54,293 nt of DNA from Perkinsus olseni (Eukaryota > Perkinsozoa > Perkinsida > Perkinsidae). This document shows, in pieces, positions 33,693-43,482 of this stretch. The position numbers and the translations under genes were made by a program. The stretch spans positions 1-54,293 of the forward strand of contig JABANP010000364.1 in NCBI GenBank assembly GCA_013115135.1, in the 5' to 3' direction. The number at the start of each line of letters is the position of its first letter. The stretch's first letter is position 1. The notes under the pieces are model-generated. The model saw only the letters and a list, made by a program, of their open reading frames with translations, searched no databases and was not told the origin of the DNA.

Positions 33693-36639
33693 TCAGCTCC
33701 ATTTCCACTGCTTATCCGGGTCTAGGAAGTCAAGCAAGCCTCCATCTTCTATCGCTAGCTGCTCGTCAATCGACAGCCCTCGAGGCTCTTCACCAGCTCC
33801 GCTCGGAGCTGTCACCGACACCCCCGGCTCAGGTGAGAGTAGATCGCTCCAAGTGACGTTAGAAGGGACGAAGAAAGCGTCGAAGTCGGGATCGATTCCG
33901 ACGCCCTGATCCTCTGATGGAAGAGGAGACAACTCAGGGATCTCGCTGTCGAAAATTGAGAGTTGAGTCTCTAGATTGGACTCCTCGTCGCTCGGTTCCA
34001 GAGATCTCACCTGACTGGATGCGGATGGATTTCCCTCTGCTCCCTTAGGAGAACGGACCTTGTGAAAGTATCCGAAACCGCCGTGGCCACCACCAGATGC
34101 GCTCTCCCGCGGCGTAACAGCCGGAGTATTCGGCCCGAGATCAGTTTTCTCACTGCCGTGCTCTCCCGTATCCTCAGAGAGAGGTATTACTTCCCCAGGT
34201 TCATTCTCCGTGAGCCTGCGACTAATACTTGCGGCGTGGCTGGTTTTCTGTCGCTTGCTCGCACGTGCACCATCCGCCCCAGCTTTCATTGCGACGCTCC
34301 GCGATCTCGGGGGATGAGTGCTGGGTTTCACCAGCCATCCGCCTTCCAAGGAGGCCAGCAAGTTCTCAACAGGCCCCACACCTCTTCCACTCGCAGTTTT
34401 GTGGGGTCGTGTGGCATCGCCAGATTTTACGTTGCTCCGAGACTCGGCCAACGAAGGCAAGAGCAAGTGGAACTCGGGTCGGTTCCCACTTTCCGAGCTC
34501 CCCGGACCAATCACGGATGACTTTCCTCCAGACCCGTCCCTTAAGGCTGATGGCTCACCTTCTTGAAGAACTTGAACCTTCCCGGCATTGCCACTTGCTC
34601 TCGGGAATCCTTCATGCGTCGGTCGAGACGGCGGCCTCTTCATGACGGGTAAAGGCAAAAGCGAACCGATATCTAGATAACTCCCACCCGCTGCGCTCGC
34701 AACGCCAACGAGAGATTCCCTCTTTGGCCCGGGATTCAAGACTGCCGCTTCTCCTCGCCGGACTCGAAGCTGCGAATCTTCCTCGCTCGTTCTCGAGGAT
34801 CCTTCACGGGGTCCAGGTGTTCTCCTTCTCGTGACAGATGAAGGCATAAGCGAGTCGATGTCTGGGAAATTGCCACTTCCCTGACGTGCAACGCCGATGG
34901 AGGATACCCCTGTGGGTTTGGCGCTAGGGATTGGAGGCTTATCCTGCCCGAGAACCCGACCTTTCGTGCTAGCCTTCTCAACATGCATCCCCGGCTGAAT
35001 TTTGTTCGCAGGGTTCTCCGGGTGGGAAGTCGTCCTCAAACGGACAGCCATGTCGCCGAAGACCACGTAGGTGACCAGCCGTGGATCTCGGCAAAGTTTC
35101 ACATCATCCAATATCAGCTTGGTCGAGATCTCCCTTGCCGCTAGTAGAATGGCTATGCTCTGTACATGCGGTGTCGCATCCCGGAAGCATCGCTGTACTG
35201 GACCTGCTCTCTGCAGCGTCCTCCCACGCAGTGTTACATTCGCTCCGCCAGTTATTGCGACCTTCGCCGAAAAACTGCCATCGGTGTCAAGTGCGACAGT
35301 CACGCCGTCCAGGCCAGGAATTAGATGATCGTTCACATACACGCCGGGTGGAGGAGGTGTGAGGGGGAGCTCTAGTGGCTCGTAGGGATCACCGGAGACC
35401 TTCTGCATGGAGTACGTGGAGCCACCAACCATCAACAGAACGCCACCGTCTAAGACACAGGGGAAGACAGTATCCGGCAAGAGATTCCCTGACCCCCCGA
35501 GCGTCATCTGGAGAGTGTTGGCTCTATGTAAATCGTCCCTCACACGCTTGTTATTCAGCTTGTAGCATGTGAGACCACGAGTAGTAGATGGTTGCATTCT
35601 GCTGAACTCTGTACTTATGGAGTATCGAAAATCTTGTTCGGGCATCCCTGCGAGGAAGACGATGGCGCATTTTCCCTCAGCGAACCTCAGAGCCACGCCG
35701 TTGAACACAGAAACGGAGCCAGTTGTCCGGTACAGACCTGATAAGGCGAGCTGATGTCCGCTGGGCTCGTCCGTACGCGTCGCTTCAGTCCGTGGCTCGT
35801 GGAGATCGGTGCCCTCATGCTTCAATCGGACTTTCACCTTGCCAAACACCAGGTATGTCGCTGACTTAGAGTCACGACACAGTTGTATGTCATACCACAC
35901 TAGGTCCGTTAAGAAATGCCCCGCAGCAAGACCATCAGTTCGTAACCGTAACTTTGGGTTCACGAACTCGAAGCACCTATGTTGCGTACTGGGCGCCTGC
36001 AAACTCCCCCGACAGTACTCCTGGGTCGTGCCGTCTGGTAACACTATCTCAACTGACATCCCGCGATTCTCGGCCACTGTGAGGACCAAACCTCCGAGGC
36101 CAGGAACTGGCCCCTCATTCACGTACTTACCAGGATCCGGTGCTTCTAAGGGAAGCTCTACTATGTGGTATGGGTCATCAGAGATCTTTCTCATTTGAAA
36201 CTCAGACGTTCCGATCTTCAATACGACCCTACCACCGGATACGCAGAGACCCATAGTTTCCGACAGGTTTGGGAGTCGACCTCCGGACAAGCGTGCAAGC
36301 CTACGAGCTCGTTTGAATTGAGCTTCCAAGAGTATCAACTTGAGATAATCGGTAGCGCGAGACGCCTCCTGGATCTGTAAATGACACCATATTGGTAAAT
36401 TCGGTCTCCACCGAGCACCGGAAGTCCTGTTTGGGCATTCCTGCTAGGAATATAATAGCACACTGTTTCCCATCGATGAACCGCATAGCAATACCATCCA
36501 AGCCCGATACCCCGTCCACAGTCCGATATAGCCCAGAGAGGATGAGCTCGGATGCTGCTGTTCGGTGAGCGCAGACGCTGATGAACTTGCAAGAACCCAA
36601 AATGCTTACTCCAAGCGACGCCAGGTTTTGCAGCCTCAT
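33693..36639 (-). CDS. Unknown module family, member 4: two modules plus long tail
   Basis: This is the best-preserved member. The frame 36338-33693 is open for 881 codons. It encodes the second half of module 1 (CVSGGRVVLKIG, PGKYVNEGPVPGLGG, TYLVFGKVKVRLK), a complete module 2 (ALSGLYRTTGSVSVFNGVAL, KCAIVFLAGMPEQDF, PPPGVYVNDHLIPGLDG, TYVVFGDMAVRL) and a roughly 400-residue Ser/Pro/Glu-rich tail. The tail holds FDAFFVPSNVTWSDLLS and the terminal LLDFLDPDKQWKWS. The leader (MRLQNLASLGVSILGSCKFI) and the start of module 1 (SELILSGLYRTVDGV) sit upstream in another frame and meet it near 36345. Each module shows an internal echo of the form G-[LV]-Y-x(8)-G-[VI]. No known domain is recognised. 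Confidence 0.75.
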
Positions 36640-36923
36640 TTGAAGCAAAGCTGAGGGGATGGCGAGAGAACTGAGTAGGCCGACACCCGAGGAAATGTCT
36701 CGTACCCGATGGGGAGACGCCAATTCGACTGGCCCCGTCGTCCGCAACTCTTGTCTAGGGCGAGCGGAAATAGCACAGAGGTAGCTCTCGCGACGGTGAC
36801 GCTCTCAGCCACCACGTCAGGCTAATAGCTGTGGGATTTCGAGGGGAGAAATCTCCAATACCTACAGTGGCTACATTTCGGCTCGGAGTGCAGCCTCGCT
36901 GCCGGAATAATCCTTGGCCTCGA
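36640..36923. other. Upstream region of member 4
   Basis: This is presumed promoter sequence for the minus-strand member. No recognisable motif was found. An extended open frame continues to 36747 ahead of the proposed Met. Confidence 0.35.
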
Positions 36924-36973
36924 TCCATGCGATATCCGGCTCCCGGAATTCCGGGAGCTGGATATCGCATGGA
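36924..36973. repeat. 50-base near-perfect palindrome
   Basis: The 25-base halves are reverse complements except for one mismatched pair (GGCTCC versus GGAGCT) and meet at GAATTC without a spacer. It lies about 285 bases upstream of the proposed start of member 4. It could extrude as a cruciform, form a hairpin in a divergent transcript, or act as a protein-binding site. Confidence 0.95.
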
Positions 36974-38153
36974 CCGATGCCTTTTGAAAAGGCCCTTTCA
37001 ATGTTCGAAGTGGAAATCTGTGCTTGAAAGTATGATTGACTCTTAAAGAGTGACTCTTTCACGGCCAAAGGTTGACCCACCTCAGTGAGATCATCGCAGC
37101 TCAGTTCAGCCTGGCAGTCAGGCCCTGACTGTCAGCCCCTGAGAAAATCCGTTTGTCTTTGCAGTGCAAGGCCACATCCCACGCGGGTGGCGTATTTTAT
37201 CGGGAATCCGTTTCGAAAGTGGACATCTTAGTCGTGTGCAGATACCGTCAAGAAGTGGCGTGTCGAATTCCCTTCATCGATCTAGCATTGCGGCGAGAGC
37301 GTAAGAGTAGAGGAGCTCTAGAATGATATGTGCTTTCTACTGAGATTTACATACATGCCTCGAGTCGAGTTCAGTCCCGTGACTGCACTATATGATATAG
37401 TCTGCACCATGTCACTTAGTGTGGTTCCGGATAAGCCGCTTCTCGACGAAGTCTGTCGGACGAACCCTAGGGATTCCCTAGTAGGGAAGGCTCCTCCTCA
37501 GGAACGTGGGGAGAACCTGTCAGGACCTGATAATCCAGTCGTCTGGAGTCATCCTTAGGAGCATTCCATGGGATTCTTACATCAATGAAAGTGTTCAATT
37601 TCATCTTTGCTATCCCGTGTATAGTATCCATTCCCGTCTAATTTATCAGAGAAATGATCTCTGCTCTGCTAGAACTCATTGTACTTGTACTAATGAGTTC
37701 AACTCATGTAGAGATGTAACAGTGGCTGAGGAGAGCGAGTGACTCTTCTGTCCGCTCGAAATTCGAGCTACTGGCCCTGTGTCCCGGGGAGTAGCGAATG
37801 ACGCAAATGCCCGATCGACAGTCGTGCTTTACCCGGATAAGTTTACCGAGGACATAAACTTCAATCGATTCAATTCATTACTCAGGGAAACATAACAAGT
37901 ACCGTCCCTTAAGCATACATGTATGAGCAGATGATGAACTACATTCTCACGACATACCTAGCCGGCAGTTCCGAAGCCTCTCGCCTCGGATACGACGTTT
38001 GGAGTCATATAGATCGAGGCAGGTCAGGAAGGCGATTTCTCGAACAAGTTTATCAGATCAACGGCATGTGAGGCAGGCCTTGTCTGGTCGGCTGACGCTG
38101 TCAGAGGCTGTCAGCCTTACAGCCAACGGCTATGTTACTTCTCGAATCCGCTG
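36974..38153. other. Gene-free interval
   Basis: No coding pattern is seen. It contains ACTCTT-A-AAGAGT followed by GACTCTT (37039-37058) and several TCAG/CTGA inverted repeats near 37105-37140 and 38085-38125. Confidence 0.45.
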
Positions 38154-38391
38154 CTATTTTCCGTCAAGTCCTTCTGCCCACTGAGCTAAATCTTCATAAT
38201 TGTCGACCATCCAATCGAATGCAGTTTTATCCAGAGCTGGCTCTGATTCACCCAACGCACCCCCGCGGGCTACTCTGCTGGCCGTTCCGACTTTACCGCC
38301 CACGCTACTCGCCGATCGCAGAGATCTCGTAGGATTCGACGAAGGCGAGGATTCGCACGGGACGCCCGTTTCACTGTTCCCTGAACAGTGA
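38154..38391 (-). pseudogene. Duplicated C-terminal tail segment of member 5
   Basis: This roughly 240-base segment is a tandem copy of 38405-38640. In the minus frame it ends DWMVDNYEDLAQWAEGLDGK followed by TAG (38154-38156), against DWMVDNYEDLIQWAEGLE in the adjacent copy. Both copies keep the frame and the Trp/acidic residues. It could serve as an alternative terminal exon or be a partial duplicate with no promoter. Confidence 0.8.
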
Positions 38392-38393
38392 AG

Positions 38394-39782
38394 TTATAGG
38401 CGATTATATACTTCGAGCCCTTCAGCCCACTGAATTAAATCCTCATAATTGTCGACCATCCAATCGAGAGTAGATTCATCCAGAACCGGCTCTGGTTCAG
38501 CTAGTGCACCTTCGTAGGCTACTCCAGTGGCAGCCCCGAGTGTACCGCCCAAGCTCCTCGTCGAGTGTAGTGACCCCGTAAGACTTGACGAAGGCGAGGA
38601 CTCCCGGAACTCGCCTGGGGCGCCAGTCCCACTGTATCCTGCGCCCGGACTGTACGCCCTGGGGATTTCGTGGTCAAAAGGTAGAGCTCTGCCCCGGTTC
38701 GTCATAACCGGCCGTGGCACTCAATCTCATTTTCCCAGTTGATTGGTCATTGTCGACTTCGATGTTCTTGAACGTGTTCGGTCGAGAGAGTCGCTCCATT
38801 ACGGCGGGGCTATCGACCATGCTCGTCCCTGGGCTGACTCGCCGACGCTTGGCAGTCGAGGGAGAGTCTTCCGAGTATTCGGAGATGTCAGAGACAGATT
38901 GCCCTCCTGCGTCACCTCTCAGTAGGGACCTCAATACTGGGTATTCCGTGGTATCAGGTGTTCTAGAACCGCTCTCGTCTCGTTTCAACAAAACGCTTAC
39001 TTCACCGAGGACCAAGTATGTCTGTGACTTGGGGCCTTGACAGATCCCCGCCTCCTTTGCGTACACGGTCTTCAGAAAATGGTCAGCAGGAATTCTCGGT
39101 TCATCTATGAATAGTTTACGTCTGCTTCGTTTCCCCTCAAACCAGAAGCATCTTCTGCTGATATCGCGGCTGGTTGCTCCTATGGAGTAGCTCAGAAACG
39201 ATCCGTCTGGTAAGGCGAAAAGTAGAGACCAAGCTCCCTCGCGCACTGTCAATGTAACATTGATGAGGCTAGCGTCGGTCATCGGCAGGCTGCCTTCATA
39301 GACGCCGGGGAGAGGTAGCTCGAGAGGGTCTTCTAGGACATAGTGGGGATTGCTAGAGATTTTATCCATTTGCAAAACCACATCTCCAACCTTCAACGTT
39401 AAATTACCATCAGAGATGCACGGAGATATACCATGCACAGTGAGATCCATAAAGACTGGCCGTGTTTTTCTGTGAGAGTTTTCGCTCGTTTCAGAGCGCC
39501 TGTAGCCTTCTGACCGACACTGCGGAGGATGTAACAGGACGGGCCTTCAGATGAAGTTGGTATCAGTGTCAGCGGCCCCGCTTCGAATGAAGGCAAGAAA
39601 GAGAGCTTGGGCGTTCCACCAAGGAATGCCACAGCGCACTGCTGCCGTTCGAAAACCCTCAGTGCCACGCCGGCGAACGGCGAGACTGGCTGTGCCGTCT
39701 GATAAACGCCCGGGGGTATGGTCTTTGAGGACGCTGCTTGGCGACAGTAGACTGTGACGATGAGGAGCTTCAGAGTTTCCAT
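38394..39782 (-). pseudogene. Unknown module family, member 5 (frame-interrupted)
   Basis: The proposed start METLKLLIVTVYCRQAASS gives a short hydrophobic leader. The module then reads TIPPGVYQTAQPVSPFAGVA, CAVAFLGGTPKLSF, a frame change after KHGQ near 39455, MDLTVHGISPCISDGN, NLTLKVGDVVLQMDK, LPGVYEGSLPMTDAS, RRCFWFEGKRSRRK and TYLVLGEVSVLLK (to about 38990). The tail carries SPSTAKRRRVSPGTSMVDSP, also found in altered form in member 1 (SAAKRQRSSSES). After another frame change near 38690 it ends STLDWMVDNYEDLIQWAEG. Members 1 and 5 form one subtype by tail and leader, and members 3 and 4 another. Function is unknown. Confidence 0.7.
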
Positions 39783-41116
39783 AGGTGCACGGATTTGTTT
39801 AGTGTCACCAGAATGTGCGGAGGGAATTCTGATGTGAGCAGCGCAGGAGACGTCATTGAAGTCGTCTCGGGCGCAGCGCCTTTGATTCGTACCATAACCG
39901 AGCCATAGCGAAGCCGTAGTCGGGTAATGTTCATTCACTAATGGAAGCTAACGTCAGGGTTAAAGATGTCTGCATGGCTGACCGCTACGAGATCAATCGC
40001 AGATATTGTTAGTTAGTTGGCATCGATCTGCTTCCATATCATACAAATCATACGCGGCGAGGAAGATTCTCCTCGCGAACGGATACCAGGCCTCATCGCG
40101 GTATCGTCCTCGTGCCAGCGAGTCCTTGCCGAAGGGTTAATGAGTCGTAGGGGGATAATGAAACTGACCTGTCGCAATTTGCTCGATATCAGTAACGTTA
40201 ACGGTCGTGCTCATCAACGAAGTCGATGTTACGAGTCCACGGTGGTTGATCATAGCCGCTCCTATCTATCCCCACGCATGTACCAACGCCTTCACTCTTC
40301 GGTATTCTTCGAAGGGACTTAAGGGACCCTGGTTTATAGTATTACAGCCGCCGTATCTTGGCACCCGTGTTGCAGACCGTCGTGTCCGGTCTGTTGTTTC
40401 CACCAATCAGATTGGTGAGATTGGTCCAATCTATGAGCCCTTCTACGCATAGATGTTCTTCGTCGTGGCTCACCTGAGACGAGGGGCTAGTCCTCCCATG
40501 GAAAGTGAGACCTTATTTTGACATCTGAATGGTCTCCAACTGTCAACTCCTTCATTTCACATCCCAGCTCCGTATCCTCGTAGGTGCCCACGCGTACCTT
40601 TCGCTAACTTACATTAAGTTGGTCGCCGCAAGAGACGGAGTATTCCCAGAAACTCACGAAACTTGAGGATGATCACAGGATGCGTATCAGCGACCCTAGA
40701 ATTGACGATACAGCGAGTAGCTCTGAGAGGCAGAAAATAGTTAGAGGCGTGGTCTGGGGTGGGAGTTGTTGACTGTCTTTTCATCCCAAGCAGTGACTCT
40801 GGCGAGCCCGGTTTCATCGATTCGATTAAGGTGAAAGTCAGTTTCGGCTTTTTCTGTCCCGTCTTCTGGATGTGTACCAGAGTTAAGAATTCGCTCCGCG
40901 TCAATTATCAGGAAGAGAGCCTCAATAGCTAAAGCCCTGACCCTCGCTCACTTCTTTAATTTCACTGCCAGCTGTGCCACAGCTGCTGTGGGCACTCACT
41001 TGCAGGGTCGCTCGTGCGGGATGTTATCCGTCTCTTGGATGTCGCGAAGCACAGCATGCTTCATCATGAAGCCTTCATGTCGTGTGTATGGAGTACTTCA
41101 GCTGCAAGCATAACGA
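39783..41116. other. Gene-free interval
   Basis: No coding exon is supported. A palindrome at 40401-40417 (CACCAATC, A, GATTGGTG) is followed by AGATTGG. Confidence 0.45.
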
Positions 41117-41258
41117 GTCAGAGCGAACGGTGAGATCAAGGAGTAGTCGAAGCGAACGGTGAGATCAAGGGGGAGTCGAAGAGAACGATGCGATCAAGGA
41201 GGAGCTGAGGCGAACGATCAAGGAGGAGTCGAAAGGAACGATGAGATCAAGGGAAGGA
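41117..41258. repeat. About 30-bp minisatellite
   Basis: The word CGAACGGTGAGATCAAGG plus AGTAGTCGAAG-like spacer recurs about five times with small changes (near 41127, 41154, 41183, 41211 and 41238), on purine-rich sequence. Confidence 0.85.
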
Positions 41259-42136
41259 TCATGATCGACCGGCTGTGGGTGATCAGCCCGACAGCTCACC
41301 TCCATTGTCTGATCAGGACTACCATAATCGGGGCTGGATCGGGTTATACGTGCGCCCTCAAGTCTGTAGACTCCGCCCTCGCTGATTGACCCGTAGAAGT
41401 GTGTTGCGGCCTGACATTGATCAAATGCCGAGGAGTCGGCGGCATTGCATAACAAGGCATCGTAGACAAGCAGTGCAGAATGCAGACAGATCCCTCATGG
41501 CTGTCTTTCTTACAGGATCTGAGCTCACTGCGTGATCTCACTCGTCCTTGAAGAGTGGGCCTGAAAATACTGCGAAATTCAGGTTTCCTTCGATGCTGGC
41601 GAGCGGATGATTCGGCTCAAGCAAAGCTTAAACCCTAAAAGAAAGAGTTGCCTGCTTCTTTTTCTGACGGTCAGCTGTAGCTCGGCGATTGCGGTAGGGG
41701 CTTCAGGATCTTCCGTGTTGGGTTGAGGGCATTCCCTGAATAAGGAGGTAACATTCTAACTCAGAATTTTTGAGCTCTCCGAGTTTCATTGGGAGCGTTC
41801 ACGTACCTCGAAGGACTACTCTCCGGATATGGGGCGGCCCTAGGGGCCACCTCGAGCTTGCCGTGTGAGGGGACGCTCTTGTAGCTCTGTACGCCAGCCT
41901 CCGTTTCGCTTTTTTTGCTTTGTCTGGATTATTTGTTTCCATTTGAATCTTTAAAAGCTATGCGACCACAACAACTACTACCGACCGCCCTACCACATTG
42001 TGGTAACCACGATTACCTCGGCTACCAGGGGCGGTACGACAACAAGTTGTTGTCAACAACTTGCGAGCTTGCTACCAGCCGCGGTACGACCGCAAGGACT
42101 ACTGCCAGCCGCTCAACAATAACGAACCGTTATTAA
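41259..42136. other. Gene-free interval
   Basis: No supported gene. The palindrome GACAACAA-G-TTGTTGTC (42038-42054) sits just before the Thr-codon-rich tract. Confidence 0.4.
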
Positions 42137-42297
42137 CGGTCACTCTCTCCAAGACAACAACTAGGGCTAGCCCCTCTACGACGACGACAACAACGACTAC
42201 GGCTGGTCCCTTAACGACGACGACAGCGACTACGACCAGCCCCTCTACGACGACAACGACAACCACGGCCAGCCCCTCCATAACAAACTATATGTGA
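42137..42297 (+). repeat. ACN/ACG-rich tract, Thr-rich in the plus frame
   Basis: Tandem ACAACG/ACGACG triplets are broken by SPST and AGPL linkers, giving a mucin-like Ser/Thr/Pro reading (SPSTTTTTTTTAGPL) up to a stop at 42295-42297. It could be the remnant of a glycosylated surface protein or simply an expanded trinucleotide repeat. No signal peptide or upstream exon was found. Confidence 0.6.
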
Positions 42298-42639
42298 CTA
42301 AACTCCCTCCATATGTGACTAACTCGACACGCTCGCCACGAGGTACTCCGACATGCATGTGAATGGTAACTTGGATCCGCGATCTCTATACGCCCGGCGA
42401 AACCTGAAAGATCATCGTGCGCTCACTTGCTCCCTACCCCGAATCTTCAGTTCAGCCACGTCCATGTCGGACCAGTAGCAGTAAGGCAATATCATGATAT
42501 GCGAAACAAGGCTGCTCCTGAGCACGGTCGCTCGGGCTCACCGTGAGACTCTCACGCAGGAGTGAAACGGTTCCTGCGCGCATGCGCCGACCTTATCGAG
42601 TCGATGATATCGACAAGCTGTCGACGACAACCCACAGCT

Positions 42640-43035
42640 GCCCCCTTGTCACCACAACGGCTGCCTCTGTGACCAAAACGGCCCTTCTGCAACGATATCA
42701 CCCTTGGTGACCGGGACGGCTCCTCTGTGACCACAAGGGCCCCTCTGCAACAATAGCAGCAGCCGCCTCTGCGAATCCAGAGGCCCCTCTGCAACAAGAA
42801 AAACATCCGCCTCTGTGACCGCAATAACAACCAGTGGTTGTCAACCACCGCCTCTGTGACCATAACAGCTCCCTTCGCAACGACGGCCGCCTCCGCCACG
42901 GAGGCTCCGTGACGACAACGGTTCTGTGACCTCAATGGCCCTTCTGCGTCGCCGGATCTGCGACGATAACACCCTCTGTGACCACAACGACCACTTTACA
43001 CCACCAATAACTTCCTCTGTGGCCGCTACGTCCCC
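42640..43035. repeat. Degenerate CTCTGTGACCACAACGGCCC minisatellite
   Basis: CCTCTGTGACCACAA-like words recur at roughly 20-60-base spacing. They alternate with CCTCTGCAACAA variants across about 400 bases. Both strands carry interrupted open frames. No gene is assigned. Confidence 0.8.
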
Positions 43036-43043
43036 GGTGGCCA

Positions 43044-43087
43044 CAAGAGGCCCTCTTGAAGAGGGTGGCGATTCACCAATGGTGAAT
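43044..43087. repeat. Two adjacent X-n-X'-X palindromes
   Basis: CAAGAGG, C, CCTCTTG, then AAGAGG (43044-43064). Seven bases later come ATTCACCA, A, TGGTGAAT (43071-43087), followed by TCACC. Both share the same architecture although the sequences are unrelated. Confidence 0.92.
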
Positions 43088-43284
43088 TCACCGCCGGCTG
43101 AGCTACTCTAACATTCGCATGTCCTGACACTGCTATGATACCTTTTAGTGAGCTTGTGGCATCCGAGTTGCCGTGGAGACTTCGGGACGTTCGTTTCAGG
43201 GGGAAAAATCATGGATAGGTCGGCCTCGCGTTATTAATATCATGTACAATACGGGTTGATGCTTATTTTGTGCTTCCTGATCTA

Positions 43285-43482
43285 ATGATGTACGCTATTT
43301 TCCTCGCACTTGCTCTAGCCGGTCAGGCCAGTCACTCACGAAGACTCTGCTCTAAGCAGAACACTGTATATGAATCCGATTCATTGGATCGGCGTTTCGG
43401 GTCCCTCCGGTTTTCGAGGAGGGACCGTCCCTCAGGAACCACTATGATGACGAAGGCGACAGCTACTACCGCCACTACTTGA
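43285..43482 (+). CDS. Possible short secreted protein
   Basis: The frame starts MMYAIFLALALAGQASHS, a convincing signal peptide with a plausible cut after GQA. A basic segment with several Arg-Arg pairs follows (SRRLCSK, LDRRFGSLRFSRRDRPS), which would suit processing by dibasic proteases. The frame ends in Thr repeats, and a neighbouring frame continues acidic and Tyr-rich (NHYDDEGDSYYRHYL), so an intron or frameshift may be present. An inverted repeat GGTCCC.../...GGGACC (43400-43426) interrupts the frame in the middle. No homologue is recognised. Confidence 0.4.
   Translation: MMYAIFLALALAGQASHSRRLCSKQNTVYESDSLDRRFGSLRFSRRDRPSGTTMMTKATATTATT

Noticed and set aside
33586..34645. Several plus-strand ORFs over member 4
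   Set aside because: They are antisense shadows of the 881-codon open frame, whose homology to the other members establishes the minus strand as coding.
42552..42935. Minus-strand 127-codon ORF in the CTGTGACCACAA repeats
   Set aside because: It follows the minisatellite period and other frames are equally open; there is no homology or signal.
42137..43035. CRISPR-like array
   Set aside because: Repeats are degenerate, unevenly spaced and purine/pyrimidine-simple, and the genome is eukaryotic.
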